Shown: one piece after another, positions 32,838 through 43,541 of the stretch
Layout: each line of letters starts with the position of its first letter
Position numbering within the stretch: the stretch's first letter is position 1
Notes under the pieces: generated by a model
Databases searched by the model: none
What the model was told of the DNA's origin: nothing
Seen by the model: only the letters and a program-made list of their open reading frames with translations
Translations under genes and position numbers: made by a program
From: Ornithodoros turicata
Taxonomy: Eukaryota; Arthropoda; Arachnida; Ixodida; Argasidae
NCBI RefSeq assembly: GCF_037126465.1
Contig: NC_088201.1
Coordinates: 127,224,665-127,288,664, forward strand
Length of the DNA: 64,000 bases
Direction of reading: 5' to 3'

Positions 32838-33080
32838 TTGTGGTTCCAGAGCCAGACAAATCCATGTACGTTGGGGGTGTAGGTGGTCTTGGAGGTACAT
32901 AGCTGTTGCACTCTGAATCTGTTTCCCTGTCCTCATCATAAGGCATCTCCCCGTAAGCCTCATTGATACTTTTGGCAGTCCTCCGCTTTCTTCTTTTGCC
33001 ACGACCCAGCTATATATCGCTTGAAAGGTCAGATGTCTCTTGAGCCTTGTTTAGTTTCTGCTGTGCTTCTCCATATGTAT
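32838..33080 (-). pseudogene. DUF4806-type gene, exon 2, with in-frame TAG
   Basis: The acceptor is GTTATAG and the donor ACAA|GTGTGT. It reads TYGEAQQKLNKAQETSDLSS, D-I, then TAG at 33010-33012, then LGRGKRRKRRTAK (a basic, nuclear-signal-like run) and YVPPRPPTPPTY. The frame is otherwise open. The stop is codon 100 of the assembled 445-codon reading. So the allele is disabled, or the base is an assembly error, or splicing avoids it. Confidence 0.6.
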
Positions 33081-33159
33081 CTATAACATAAACAAAACGC
33101 ACCAAGCATTATAATGTTACATGCATACTTGTACCTGTGCTGTAAATATTACAACTTAC

Positions 33160-33388
33160 CGAATGACGAAAGCACAATACAGTTGTGCTTAGCCCAGCTC
33201 TGTTGTGGTGTTGCGCCATTTATTACCATCTGACGCAGCCTTGACGGATCTTTCTCGTTTGGCCAAAGACATTTTCCCTCTGCCATCCAATTAATGTGGA
33301 CTGTGGCGATGCTTTCTTCTTCATCAGGAAACTTCACAACAAGAAATTTCTTGTTCCCTAACGAAAAGCTAAAATGTGAACTATGCAT
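33160..33388 (-). CDS. DUF4806-type gene, first coding exon
   Basis: The ATG at 33388 (MHSSHFSFSLGNKKF) leads into FLVVKFPDEEESIATVHINW, GKCLWPNEKDPSRLRQMV and SWAKHNCIVLSSF. The donor is TTCG|GTAAGT. A start module of this type (F-x-V-V-x-F ... V-x-x-x-W ... C-x-W-P) precedes DUF4806 in related arthropod proteins. With this start all ten exons sum to 1,335 bp, an exact multiple of three. An acceptor (ACATTTTAG) just inside the exon leaves room for a further upstream exon. Confidence 0.6.
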
Positions 33389-33464
33389 ACAAAAAAAGCG
33401 AAATTCAGAAACATTTATAACTAATTGCTGCATAAGCCATTATCATTAATGGCATCCGATCCAG

Positions 33465-33695
33465 CTCCCATGGCACAGTGGTTAGGATGATTTTTGCGAC
33501 GAGACTGGGAAGTGACACGGGTTCGAATCCTGTCACAGGCTGTGTTGTATGAGGTATTCCGAAGACTTTCAAGACGAATATCAGTCTAGGATTCATATTA
33601 ACCCATCACTGTCCCCCACTCCTTCCTGCTGTCCTCTCTTCGCCTGTCCAGCCATAGTCACTGATGCTTCACGGCATTAACACAAAATAAAATTA
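33465..33695 (+). mobile_element. Ruka-like SINE with tRNA-like head
   Basis: The head contains GGCACAGTGGTTAGGATG (box A) and GGTTCGAATCC (box B). The body has CCCCCACTCCTTCCTGCTGT, TCCTCTCTTCGCCTGTCC and CATAGTCACTGATGCTTCAC, and the tail is A-rich. The body matches the fragment at 5310-5432. It sits between the transposase stop and the first DUF4806 exon. It is not a tRNA gene, because there is no complete cloverleaf. Confidence 0.8.
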
Positions 33696-33765
33696 AAAAT
33701 AACATATAGCTTTACGTTGGGAAACAACTGTGGCACCTCATTGGTTGGTCTGTCCATTACACCCA

Positions 33766-35934
33766 TTATTGGGAATGAAGCAGTGGGAAAATGGCGAACT
33801 TCTTCTTGAAAGGTAGTCTCAAACACTTTTGAGAGACATCCCTCAGTGCCCAAGCAGTCAGCGCTGAAAGACTGTGCACTAGCCTAATCCCAAATAATGA
33901 TGACTTGCATGGGTGATCGTATAGGTCGGAAATGTTCAAAAATTTCCTCCCAATGACAACCAGCTGTCCAGTAGTGGAACTAAAGGCAAAGTTTTCGATA
34001 TGCACAATTGACCCGTCGGTCATCACACAGGTGCGATCACGTTTGTTTGTTTGCAATGTAAATTTTTCAGAGACTGTCACTTTTTTGTACTCCGGTCCCC
34101 TGCAGCCCACTGGTAGAGGTCCGGCACTGTGGGTCATGCCATACTGCGTACTGTTCCGTGAAGAGCAGGTGGGGACGTGAGCAAGCTTTCGTTCCTCCAT
34201 GACGCGGTTGTACAATTGTTCCAAAGGGCGGTCTGGCTTCCTTAAAATCCCCTTGAGACTCTGCATTGCGTTCTCAAATGGAAAGGCGCTCCATGTATCT
34301 AGAGGGCCATGTTCACGGACGTCATTTGCCAGGTGGATCATGTTATGAACGTTGTGCGACACATTATGCTCTCTGTACAGGGTGATGAAGACTTCAACGA
34401 AATGCCGTAGCAGCCTCTCCGCGTAAGCAATATACTGCTCACAAAAAACAGGACTGCACAAAATTGTGATCGCTGTGTGCAACACCATGAAGTTAGAAAA
34501 ATGGGGCCCTGGAACTTTTGACTGCAGAACTATTGGTCCGGTGTACAGTACAAGCATTCTAAACTCTGTAGCCTTCCAGCGGTCTAATTCTGTCAGTGTG
34601 CGAGGCTTTCTTCCAAAATCTGAGCACACATACGGCTCAACCTTTAGTAACTCTAGGGATATTTGGTCCTTCACACCACTTCCGAGACGGTAGGCTTTGT
34701 CGCCTTTAAACCAGAGCACGAGAAGCTTATGAACAACGCCAAGACATACCAGATGCATATAGTCCAAGGGGACAGTTTTCACCAGGTCAATTGGCAAATC
34801 CTTCAGAACTGTCTCGTTTACGTGGTGCTCCTCATTTCCAAGATTACGGAAACATTCGTCCGTCATTAGTGGCGCGTCGAGGTCAGGAAAGCAAACACGA
34901 CCATGCTTATAGCTTCCCTCAGTCATACATTTTGTGCAGCTGAAGTAAGCGTTGTGACCTTTGATGCCCAGAACATAAGCCTTCGCTGGTGCATCGCAAA
35001 CAATAGCCGCAAGCTTAACTCTCACAGTACTGTAACCTATGCGCAATCCGCTCATCAGAAGGTCGTTCAGCTCTGACACAAATGGCTGAAGGAAGGTGTT
35101 GGCACAGACGGGCTTCGAGTTTCCATAGTACACCCCGATAAGGAACGGCTCACACTTACTGTAATTCTTGACTTTACATTGGATAGGCCAGAACTGATTT
35201 TTTGCGCTTTTAGCCAGTGGTAGACCGTCAATATTCACGTTTATTAACACTTCATGGGGGAAGATACGCTGTGCCCCGAGTGAATACTGCAGGCCGACGG
35301 CAAGCCCAAAATGGCAGTATTTGCCTTCACCCATCTCTTTGACGCCTCCGGCTTCACGTGGTGTTTCCAACAAAGTTCTCGCGGATGACGGAAGTTCACT
35401 TAACGGTGGTTGAGACCTCAAAACTCGTAGAAGCTTCGTCACAGTGGTATGCGGCACTACACATTCAACCGCCCAAGCTCTAAGCTGATCCTGCAATGGA
35501 GCATCCCCTGATGTTTCAGTAGTTTCAGTGCCGCTTGCTGCAGTGCTTCTGGCAGGCGAGAGCTGGCCAAATTGCCCTGCAACCTCAGTATCTTGAGAGT
35601 GCTCTTCATGTTCGAATCGATGAGCAGACCATGACGATCCAGGAAACGGCTCTTCGCTTACACTCAAGTCTGTACATTGGGTTTCCGTAAAAACCAAACT
35701 AGGAGAATGACTGCTTGCTGCTGACTCAATTAGGTTCAAGCTCTCCACAACTGCTTGCCTTACACGGCGGTGAAAGGTTGCTTTGGATTTCTCCATGGAG
35801 TGCTTCGACAATGCGTCGCACACTCCAAAACATTCGCACTTGACTAGCTGTTCACACTTTCTAATTATTACCCAAGTTAAACCAATGCTTGAAACATTTG
35901 ATGTTAATAAAGGTGAAATACGTACCTGCTTCAC
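33766..35934 (-). CDS. TNP2-like (CACTA/EnSpm-type) transposase, 722 codons, intact
   Basis: This is the longest uninterrupted ORF in the window. Residues 1-200 are polar and Ser/Thr-rich. The core follows: LINVNIDGLPL with a candidate first catalytic Asp (about 236), IVCDAPAKAYVLGIKGH with a second Asp (about 314), a C-x2-C (about 333-336), VPLDYMHLVCLGVVHKLL (about 390-405), and the end segment HNMIHLANDVREHGPL then SAFPFENAMQSLKG, with a candidate catalytic Glu. The last block matches the DUF4218-type end of plant TNP2 (H-x-x-x-H-L ... G-P ... W-x-x-P-F-E). In the family, the enzyme cuts DNA at element ends. A donor-like GAAGCAG|GTACGT overlapping the first codons suggests an upstream exon, so the true N-terminus is uncertain. 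Terminal repeats were not located. Confidence 0.85.
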   Translation of the reverse strand: MKQVRISPLLTSNVSSIGLTWVIIRKCEQLVKCECFGVCDALSKHSMEKSKATFHRRVRQAVVESLNLIESAASSHSPSLVFTETQCTDLSVSEEPFPGSSWSAHRFEHEEHSQDTEVAGQFGQLSPARSTAASGTETTETSGDAPLQDQLRAWAVECVVPHTTVTKLLRVLRSQPPLSELPSSARTLLETPREAGGVKEMGEGKYCHFGLAVGLQYSLGAQRIFPHEVLINVNIDGLPLAKSAKNQFWPIQCKVKNYSKCEPFLIGVYYGNSKPVCANTFLQPFVSELNDLLMSGLRIGYSTVRVKLAAIVCDAPAKAYVLGIKGHNAYFSCTKCMTEGSYKHGRVCFPDLDAPLMTDECFRNLGNEEHHVNETVLKDLPIDLVKTVPLDYMHLVCLGVVHKLLVLWFKGDKAYRLGSGVKDQISLELLKVEPYVCSDFGRKPRTLTELDRWKATEFRMLVLYTGPIVLQSKVPGPHFSNFMVLHTAITILCSPVFCEQYIAYAERLLRHFVEVFITLYREHNVSHNVHNMIHLANDVREHGPLDTWSAFPFENAMQSLKGILRKPDRPLEQLYNRVMEERKLAHVPTCSSRNSTQYGMTHSAGPLPVGCRGPEYKKVTVSEKFTLQTNKRDRTCVMTDGSIVHIENFAFSSTTGQLVVIGRKFLNISDLYDHPCKSSLFGIRLVHSLSALTAWALRDVSQKCLRLPFKKKFAIFPLLHSQ

Positions 35935-36319
35935 CGCCCATTGCTCCCGTTCGTCGCATCACATCACTTAGTATTTGAAGAATAGCGCGCCGTCAAAATG
36001 GAGGACAAGCAAACAAAGGAGGTCGTTTTTCCCGCCACGCCACGCTACAGCCACAGTACCGTACCTTAAGCAATTCACACTAGCTTACAAAAGGGATAAA
36101 GTTAGTGATATAAATATCTAAAGAAAAGTAAAACCCACACACGCTATTTATTTCTATGCCGTTCTAAAACCAGGCAAAATGCAGTTGTGAAGGGGGATTT
36201 TCAACCACCAGTGGCAGTACCGTCGTGCGACTCTCGCTTCACCTCTCTCTCCTCCCTCATCTCCGCAAACTTGGGGAAGGGCGCACATGAAAGAGAACAA
36301 GAAGAGAAAGAGACGTGCG
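35935..36319. promoter_or_regulatory. Upstream region of the transposase gene
   Basis: It holds a possible first exon (ATG with donor GTACGT at about 35925-35960, minus strand). No clear TATA or initiator was identified. The region to 36319 has no recognised gene. Confidence 0.25.
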
Positions 36320-36470
36320 CTTTTTTGTGAGGTACGTCCCGGCAATATCTTCGGAAGAGCGCTCTTAGGACGTGGGACGTTGGGACTTTTTTGGGACATC
36401 CGAAAAATGTTTTGTGTTGTCTGGGTTGCGTCCTATTTGGAGGACCCCGCGGTAGGGTCTGCCCGGCGAC
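36320..36470 (+). repeat. Palindrome-word minisatellite, GACGTCC-related
   Basis: ACGTCCCG, GGACGTGGGACGTTGGGAC, GGGACATCCG and GCGTCC words recur. It is related in content to the 25540-25800 locus. Confidence 0.4.
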
Positions 36471-37729
36471 TGTTCAAACATATATCCGTGCAAGATGGCC
36501 GGGATCAGTACATTCCGCACAGGCATGTCCTTTTAACATTCAAGACCAACGCCAAACTTTCACCTTGCGTTTCACTGTTTACGACGTGTGCGAATATGCC
36601 GGGACTCTCGTGCAATGTTCTTTGTTTTTAAGTGGCAGCGCTTTCTTTTTTTCACATTCCTCTAACTACAGGGACTCCACTACTTGCACGGTATGTGAAG
36701 AGTGACACACGTTGGCTCACTAAACTGTAAACCAGCAGCATAAATGTGGGAAGTCTCTGGGTCATCACGCGCAGCTTCAGATTCACGGTGCGTACAAAAG
36801 AAAATAACCATTCGGCGCTGGCAACATGCTGTTCTGCCATGGTCTGATAGCTCCGATAGACATACCCTTAAACACCTACTAAACCTGTTTCGGGGCGGCC
36901 TGAACTTCTGAAGCCGCCTCGTGTCCTACATCACACTTCCCACTCATGGTCATGATGGACATTGTTCAGTGTTGTCTCATTCCTCCTGCGGGCGTGAATC
37001 CAGATGGGCCATCTGTGCTCACGACGGTTCGTTCTCCATCTAAGCGTTCCTATGCCGCTGCTGCTCGGAATCACCGTCAAGGATCTCGACACCCAGGATT
37101 TTCGTCGCAGCGAATACCGCACTCATATTATCAGCTTACGTTCCCGTCGCAAACCGTTCTGTCAATCCGGAACGTCCTGACCTCTTCATGGACTTTCACT
37201 TACCCTCAAGACTACAGAGAGTGCAAAATGCTTATGGGCCACTGTTCCATCTGTTGTGAGCATGTACATTCCACCCTGGGCTGCCTTCCTTATCTTCGGT
37301 ACCATAGACTCTGGGAATCTCTTCCCATGCAGGGGTTCCAAGCCCTCTGCCGATAGACTGAGAGAACGGCCAGTCAATAATAATCGCAAACCTCTACCAA
37401 GGGTTTATTACGTTTGAAGTTAATTATCCACAAACTACCCGGAAAGTCGAGGTTCCTCTGTTATACCAGCCCAGCAGAGCGATGACCAACTAGTTGCAGA
37501 ACGATGACCAACCTACCGCAGAACGACTACCAATCCGTTTTTGTGAGCACTCAAGCGTGAGCTTTGGCTGCTTCTTCAGCTTCTTCTCCTTGCTGCCACA
37601 CGGCTGCCACCTCCCTTACAGTTTCAAGTTCTTTCCCCCCTATTTCTCCTTGTCGGCGATATCAATGCACATCGCCGTATGTGCGGTAGCTGAAGAATGG
37701 ACCGCCGCGGAAGGATCGCGGCGGACGTC
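36471..37729. other. No firmly recognised gene; possible 5' LINE sequence
   Basis: A frame at 36946-37356 (SYAAAARNHRQG segment) could be a LINE ORF1 or endonuclease remnant feeding the LINE traces at 37730-39980, but the evidence is weak. Confidence 0.25.
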
Positions 37730-39980
37730 ATTTAGGATATTTGAGTCGATTTCATGAAGGATGGGCCTACTACGTTCTTCATGCTTGACTTTTATGGTAC
37801 GAGTATACAGTCTGAACATCACGTTTTGCTGGCGAGATGTAAAAATTCACTTATCGTGGGCGGTCGTACTGTATGGTTTGGGAATTGACATCTCCCGATC
37901 TCCGTCGAGTTCAGTAGGTTCACTCAGAAACTGCGGCACAAACCTGTGACCCTTACGGATCGGTAAGCGTTTCGTGGTTTGTGTACAACTAACACCCGCA
38001 ACGGCCTATCCGTACGTGAGATGACAGCAGTCATTGTGGGCGCCTGTTCCTCAATTAATCCTGGCAACGGCGTCCCTAGCCATCTAGCGTAAAGCCCGTC
38101 GGCGTGGCTGCTCGACCACATTCCGGAAGCATCTCGTGTCAGCAGAGTTGTCATGAAGAAAATATCAGCGGTTGACTGAAAGCGGCGCTGGCCTGCCCTG
38201 CTGTACGTTATCGCTGTTTCATAGCCCTGCAAAGTTCTGGCGTGTGGTGTGGAGCTTGCAAGAAACCCCCACGGACCTGCACCCGCTGCTTGCGCTTGCG
38301 TTATCCTCTTCAAAATCAGAGAACGAGGTGGATCACCTTTTGTACCACACATCGCCAGCAGCAAGTACCGCGTCCTCTGCTGGTCACACGAGTTTTACTC
38401 GAGCAGATCTATGCTGCCCCGCCAGTCTGCGACCAGAATAGAACAGGCAGCCAGTTGGCCAATACAGGTCCCATATGGGATGCCAATATTGGTCCAACAT
38501 GAAAAGTGCAACAAGGATCCCTATTGGACCAATATTGGCTTCCTATATTGGCAAGCCCATATTGCAAGCCAAGCAAGCCCACATTGCGCCAATTTTTCCG
38601 TGATAACGCCAACGATGAGTCCGTATAATAATAGAGATAATCCCAGAGGTAATCCCACCACTAACAGTAATGATATTTCTGTCGTCTTTTGCTTTCCTTT
38701 TCCGCAGACCTTTTAATTTATCCACATTGTATCGCGCAAGAAATGCAACAGAGCCTCGTCCTAAAAACAAACAACACATGCCGTGCACGCCTTGCTCAGG
38801 GATGCGGGCACTCCCAAGAACTATCCCTCCGGAACCTTCATTCGGATTGCGTTACCTGATATCACCCAAAAACTTCCAACCCACTCGTACAGTACAACGA
38901 ATAGAAACACTTTCGTGAAGGTTACGGACATACTCCTCAACGACTCGCACTGCCTTTGTAGTAACTTGAAAGCACATAGCGGCGCAAGCGTTCTCTGGTA
39001 GGTTGGCTAGCGAAGATACACGTGTTGGCAGTGCTTTGCATGCAACCCAAACACTCTGTGAACATGACGGTACATAATGAGTTTGAACAAGAAACATCCA
39101 CTTCGTGTGTTAGGGAATTAAATAGTGTTCTATATCGGGAGCTGTTAAGTGCGGAACAGGGCAAACGCACCCAAGACAGCTATGAACATAGAAGTAAAAT
39201 GTACGCGAGCAATATCGCGGTCGGGCGCAGAAAACGCGCGTCACGTGACCCCCGCAGAGCATACTACAAGGGTTCTGAAGGAAAATTCCGAATACACTGA
39301 ACTGCCATTTCTCGCTCGATTCTTGCTGTAGGTTGACGGGTCGGTTAATCGTTCGGGTTGATGAAGCTTGGTATGGAGTTTCGAAAAGTACACCTGGCTG
39401 TGCCCTCCTCGAAACGACGGTTTTGACCTCCATGCTATAGTCCAAGCCGCTCTATCCTCCAGTGTACTTGTGTGGCTGACAGATTTCCTGCATAGAAGGG
39501 AACTATTCGTCGACACGGGCCATGGGGACACAGACCTTGTTTTGCTGACTCATGGTTCATGACTCAGCCCGGTATTGTTAGTCTGGTTGTGAGAGGTCTC
39601 CAGACTTGCGTCTGCAAGGAAGTTACCAATTCCATCAATGCTGATGATGTTTGTTTCTGGACCAGCGGCGAATTTCGTTTTCCATCCAGTGACGTCGCCA
39701 ACTCGCCCTGAACGCTGTTGAGAATTACCTAGGAATGCTTATCTTAGACATCTCGGTAGAGAAGGCGACAGTACTCCCCTTTATGCGACATAACGTGCGA
39801 CCTCTTCCACTCGGTGTTGCTGGCACATACCGCTACCTATATATGTATCTCATCACCTGTTCCTCTGAGTTACTGTGGGTGCCAGCTTATCTTGATAGGT
39901 ACATATTGCCAGATTGGAAATCAGGGTCCAACCGTTCCATCGCACTCATTCGTTGCTTCGCAGGCATGAGCTGAGGCACC
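37730..39980 (+). pseudogene. Decayed LINE (endonuclease tail and reverse transcriptase)
   Basis: About 37745-37900 reads GPTTFFMLDFYGTSI and, after a shift, SLNITFC ... WAV, like the end of an APE endonuclease. The RT is clearer: VLVWLTDFLHRRELFV (39463-39510), LSP, RGLQ and INADDVCFWTSG (39633-39668), where the usual Y-A-D-D has become N-A-D-D. YLGMLILDISVEKATVLPF follows at 39727-39783. Several frameshifts and stops are present. Layout fits an I/R1/Jockey-group LINE. The 38430-38620 minisatellite lies inside. Confidence 0.6.
38430..38620. repeat. Palindrome-word minisatellite, CCAATATTGG type
   Basis: TTGGCCAATA, GCCAATATTGGTCC, ATTGGACCAATATTGG and TATATTGGC recur within about 150 bp. 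The stretch ATTGGTCCAACATGAAAAGT then GCAACAAGG parallels the 25540-25800 locus. Confidence 0.55.
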
Positions 39981-40849
39981 GATTAGATTCCATTATTGGC
40001 CAAGCATCGGAGTTGGTGCGTGGGTGAAGTGTTTACGGTCTGCCGGTGCTGAACGGCCTCCCTCCATCATCAGACCATGAGCTGGAATGCCTCATGGCGC
40101 GAGGCCTCCGTGCGTGAGTCCCTCGAGTATCTGAGACCTGCATGATTATTGCCCAAAGAAGAGAAGCCCAGTACATGTTCATCGCTACGTTGAACCCTGC
40201 CGCATTTTCCTGCGCCTTATGTGCATTGCGAAAATCAGAACTACTTATGTAGGTACTGCCTCTGCACAGACACTAACTCTACATTGCAGTGCTACATGCC
40301 AGATAACAGCACTCCCTAGCGGAGTTCGTTTTTTCGTACTAGACGTACGAGCGAACAATCCAACCGCGGGGGAATCGCTGCGGAAGGCAGGACAATCGTA
40401 GCGAGCTGTCCAGAATAAGATTTACCACTCATTCTGAACATGGCGGAAAAGACGAGAAGACGTCAGCAAGGCGGTGATAGCACTCCACGAGGCCGTATAG
40501 TGCTTATCCCCATTGGGACCCATCATCGACAAGGTGGTGGTGGTGGCGGTTGTGATAGGGATTGATCTACCCCTTTTTGGACTCACAGAGGTGGGCAGCG
40601 TTACGACTGACGCCTTGGGGGAATGTGCGTCCTGGGCAAACTTCTATGTGAACTGTGCCGACGTATGTCTGAATGCCCCTCCCACCCTGTCTGAGGCACA
40701 AATACCGCGAAGCAAGCAACGGGGCACGAAAAGTAATCGGCAAGTCAACAGCCTTAAGTCGAGGTAGTCCTATAGAGCACACCTTTCTACACCTTTCGGT
40801 TAAAGATGACACCAAGAATTTTGAGCTCTGACGTCACCTTAATGCCAAA

Positions 40850-41997
40850 CAGAGTTGTACGTAGCGCCGTTACTAGCAGCGGCGCTACCGCATCCGTTAC
40901 TCTTTTCGGTCGCGGAGTAAAGATCGCGCTACGTTTTTAAACTGGTAACGAAAGTAGTACTTCCATTACAAATTTGCAGTAGCGCATTCTTTGAGCGCTA
41001 CCGCTACTTTATGAGCTGGGGTTCGCGAAAACTCAACTTCGACCTATCATCAAGCCTCCACTCTGCCTGCCTTCGAACAAGCTGCCCGATATCACAACTC
41101 ATTCTGCGAGGACCAGGCAAACAGCCGAAAGGAGGGCACAGCGGCCGTTGTCTTACAAAGAGGCTGTGTCCTCCACGTATTCCCTATTTGGGATTAACCT
41201 TCTTGAAGATTCGGTGTATTGTCCGAGTTGTCTGCAAACTGACGTCACTCCTACTGCATTCTGGAACCGTCCCCGCTAGCTATGAGTCATGATATTCCAC
41301 ATGACATTGCACCACGTACGCTTTGGTCCTTGACCGTTGGCATTTCTTGTTCGCTGCAATGGAGGGACCATGGCCTGCTACAGCAAGCATATCTGAGTAT
41401 AAGGAGGAGAAAGAAAACAGTAGCGTGGTGTTCAGATGCTTACTATGCGCCTCGGTGGGAAAGCTTTATTTGTGCGTCAAGGAAGTCAACGCAAAATTTG
41501 AAAAAGCACACGATGGTATGTTTACTAACTTCTTGTTCGGGACAATCTCAGTTTTTTTTGTGACAAAGCTGTTGAACCTTTTATCGGTAGACTCGCTTTG
41601 CGCTTTATTTGCCTTAGAGGAAGAGTACAGGATATCGAGTAGGCTTTAGTAAATCTGTAAAAAACTGTTTTCCAAATTATAGCCTTCAGGCGACCTACGT
41701 GTAACATCCATTGGAATTCGATTTATTGTTTGGGATATTATGTTATTTTATTATTTTGAAATATTGTTTTATTTTATTATTTATTATTTTAAGACGTTTG
41801 AAGTACGTCATCAACAATACTGTTTGTTTCTTTCCTAAAAAGTAGCGCATGAAGTGTCGTGTTACTTCTTACGAGTAACGGCAGCGGCATTCCGCTACTT
41901 TTAGGTACGTGTGACGATATCGGGATTTCATTACTTTTTGCTCAGGTAGCGCGTATCGGTATTGCGCTACCTTTTTCGGGTAGCGGGTACAACACTG
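40850..41997. mobile_element. hAT-type DNA element with perfect 8-bp duplication
   Basis: Termini are CAGAGTTGTACGTAGCG and the inverse of CAGTGTTGTACCCGCTACC. ATGCCAAA flanks both sides exactly (40842-40849, 41998-42005). CAGNGTTG-type ends and 8-bp duplications define hAT elements. Both ends are packed with GTAGCG/CGCTAC words (40860-41010; 41850-41990). The interior keeps a possible BED-finger remnant (see 41323-41649). Confidence 0.9.
41323..41649 (+). pseudogene. Possible BED zinc-finger remnant within the hAT element
   Basis: The 108-codon frame contains SSVVFRCLLC followed by NAKFEKAHDGM, like the C-x2-C ... N-L-x-x-H start of hAT transposases, but the second Cys/His pair is incomplete and no catalytic domain follows. 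Confidence 0.3.
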
Positions 41998-42539
41998 ATG
42001 CCAAATGGGGCACCATTTGAAGGTTGGACATCCAAATACAAGTCAGCAAATTTTGATATGTTGAGCTCGGCCCCTGACACCTTACTGTGAACCTCAAAGG
42101 CCGTCAAAACAACATCTGAGCAGCTCTTCCGGCGTAAAACTACTGAAATGTCGACGGCAGAGCCGGGGACAACTCAGGGACACAACCTAAGAGAGAGAGT
42201 GCTCGGCAACCTAAGAGAAACATATAGCGATGACAGTGTCACGAGCAGAGGATTAATCGCAATTGCGTCAAGTGCAGGAGAGAGAGGACACACCTGTCTA
42301 ACATCACACGAGATGTCAAATGGGTTCGATAAGCTGCCAGCAACGGAAACACGGCTGCCTTCATTCCTATACAATACCAGGGTGCTGCGCACCCAAGCTT
42401 CAGCAAACTCGTAAAGCCCATGCATCTCGAATAGGTATTCATGCCGCACACGATCGAAGGCCTTCGACTGGTCAAAGGAACCTGTGACCTCCAAAATTCG
42501 GACAGGGTTACCTACCAATGGCTCAATAAAAGCTGTCAC

Positions 42540-43410
42540 GCCTTGAGGGTTACCTCCCAGTCTCGACTTGACATGGGGAGCATACTAACCACTGAGCGCC
42601 ACGCGCGAGCTGGTCCCATTCCGTGTTCTTAACTATCGACTGTACATTGCATTTCTTCTTTCCTGGTCGAGTGCCGTGTCCGTTTAGAACCTTCCACCGC
42701 ATAAGGTTGAACGTGACTTTTCCATCTGACTTCAAATTTCACATCGGTTCTGCTTCATCTGACCTGCGCTCCCACCTATTGTGTGCGCGGTGACATCAAC
42801 ACACATGATACTTGAGAGCAGGTTATATCATCAGCAACGTCCTTTATGAAGCGTCGTTTACGCGGCATTTTATTTTATTTATTTGTAATACTTCTGGCAT
42901 GAATGCCATAGACTACGCCATGCATGAATGCCATAGACCATGCACCACCGCCTGATCTTGCCAAGATCCTCGGACCGTGGCCGGATCCCTCCCACCATCC
43001 CCTGGACTATTGCAAGCCTTGCAGAATTCCTGCACATTTGCAGGCATAGTGATAGACTTTTAGGGGACGTTCTCCATCATCATCCCGTTATCCCTTCCCC
43101 AATAACAACCGGGCAGTTCAGCGTCAGAGCAGCGGCGAATCATCCATTTCATCGCCATCAATTTATATGTGTCATCCATTATGCCGTTGAAACTCTATCC
43201 TCGACCCTTTGTGTCTTTCCTTTTGCCTACCTATCCAGACTCGGGGAAATAACCAAGAACTGACCTAATATAGCTTGCCTATACATTGTGTGTCCCTGTT
43301 CTAAAATATGCATTCGTGTAGTTTCAGAGGCAAACATCTTTAACGAAGTAGAGAAGAATCAAAGACTCTGTTGTTCATTTCGTTCCATATTTGTTCCTGT
43401 GTTCAAACAT
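42540..43410. other. No recognised gene; short tandem duplication near 42898
   Basis: CATGAATGCCATAGAC occurs twice, 23 bp apart, at about 42898 and 42921. Otherwise nothing is recognised. Confidence 0.4.
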
Positions 43411-43456
43411 CAAATCAAATTCAAGGAACCGTATACGGTTCCATGAATTTGATTTG
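43411..43456. repeat. 46-bp near-perfect palindrome
   Basis: CAAATCAAATTCA and TGAATTTGATTTG enclose GGAACCGTATACGGTTCC. The central 18 bp are a perfect palindrome. Confidence 0.8.
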
Positions 43457-43541
43457 ATCTGCTTTGACTATAGTTGTATTTCGCTAAAAAAAGCCCTCTT
43501 TTGATTTCCAGCACCTGTACACTATGTTTTGCATATTGCAG

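Larger units (their letters stand above)
40800..42539 (-). pseudogene. LINE reverse transcriptase remnant, split by a hAT-type element
   Basis: The minus strand reads FDQSKAFDRVRHEYLFEMHG and later DVRQVCPLSPAL (42174-42539), the usual RT blocks before the catalytic loop. Then come FEVHSKVSGAELNISKFA (42030-42120) and, past the insertion, KVTSELKILGVIFNRKV (40795-40841), the 'SGA-x-L-N-x-x-K-S ... I-L-G-V' blocks after it. Removing 40850-41997 with one ATGCCAAA copy gives one continuous frame across the junction. The Y-A-D-D region itself is not recognisable. L1/Tx1-like by impression. Confidence 0.7.

Noticed and set aside
37924..38364. 146-codon minus-strand ORF
   Set aside because: Antisense to the decayed LINE region, with no recognised domain.
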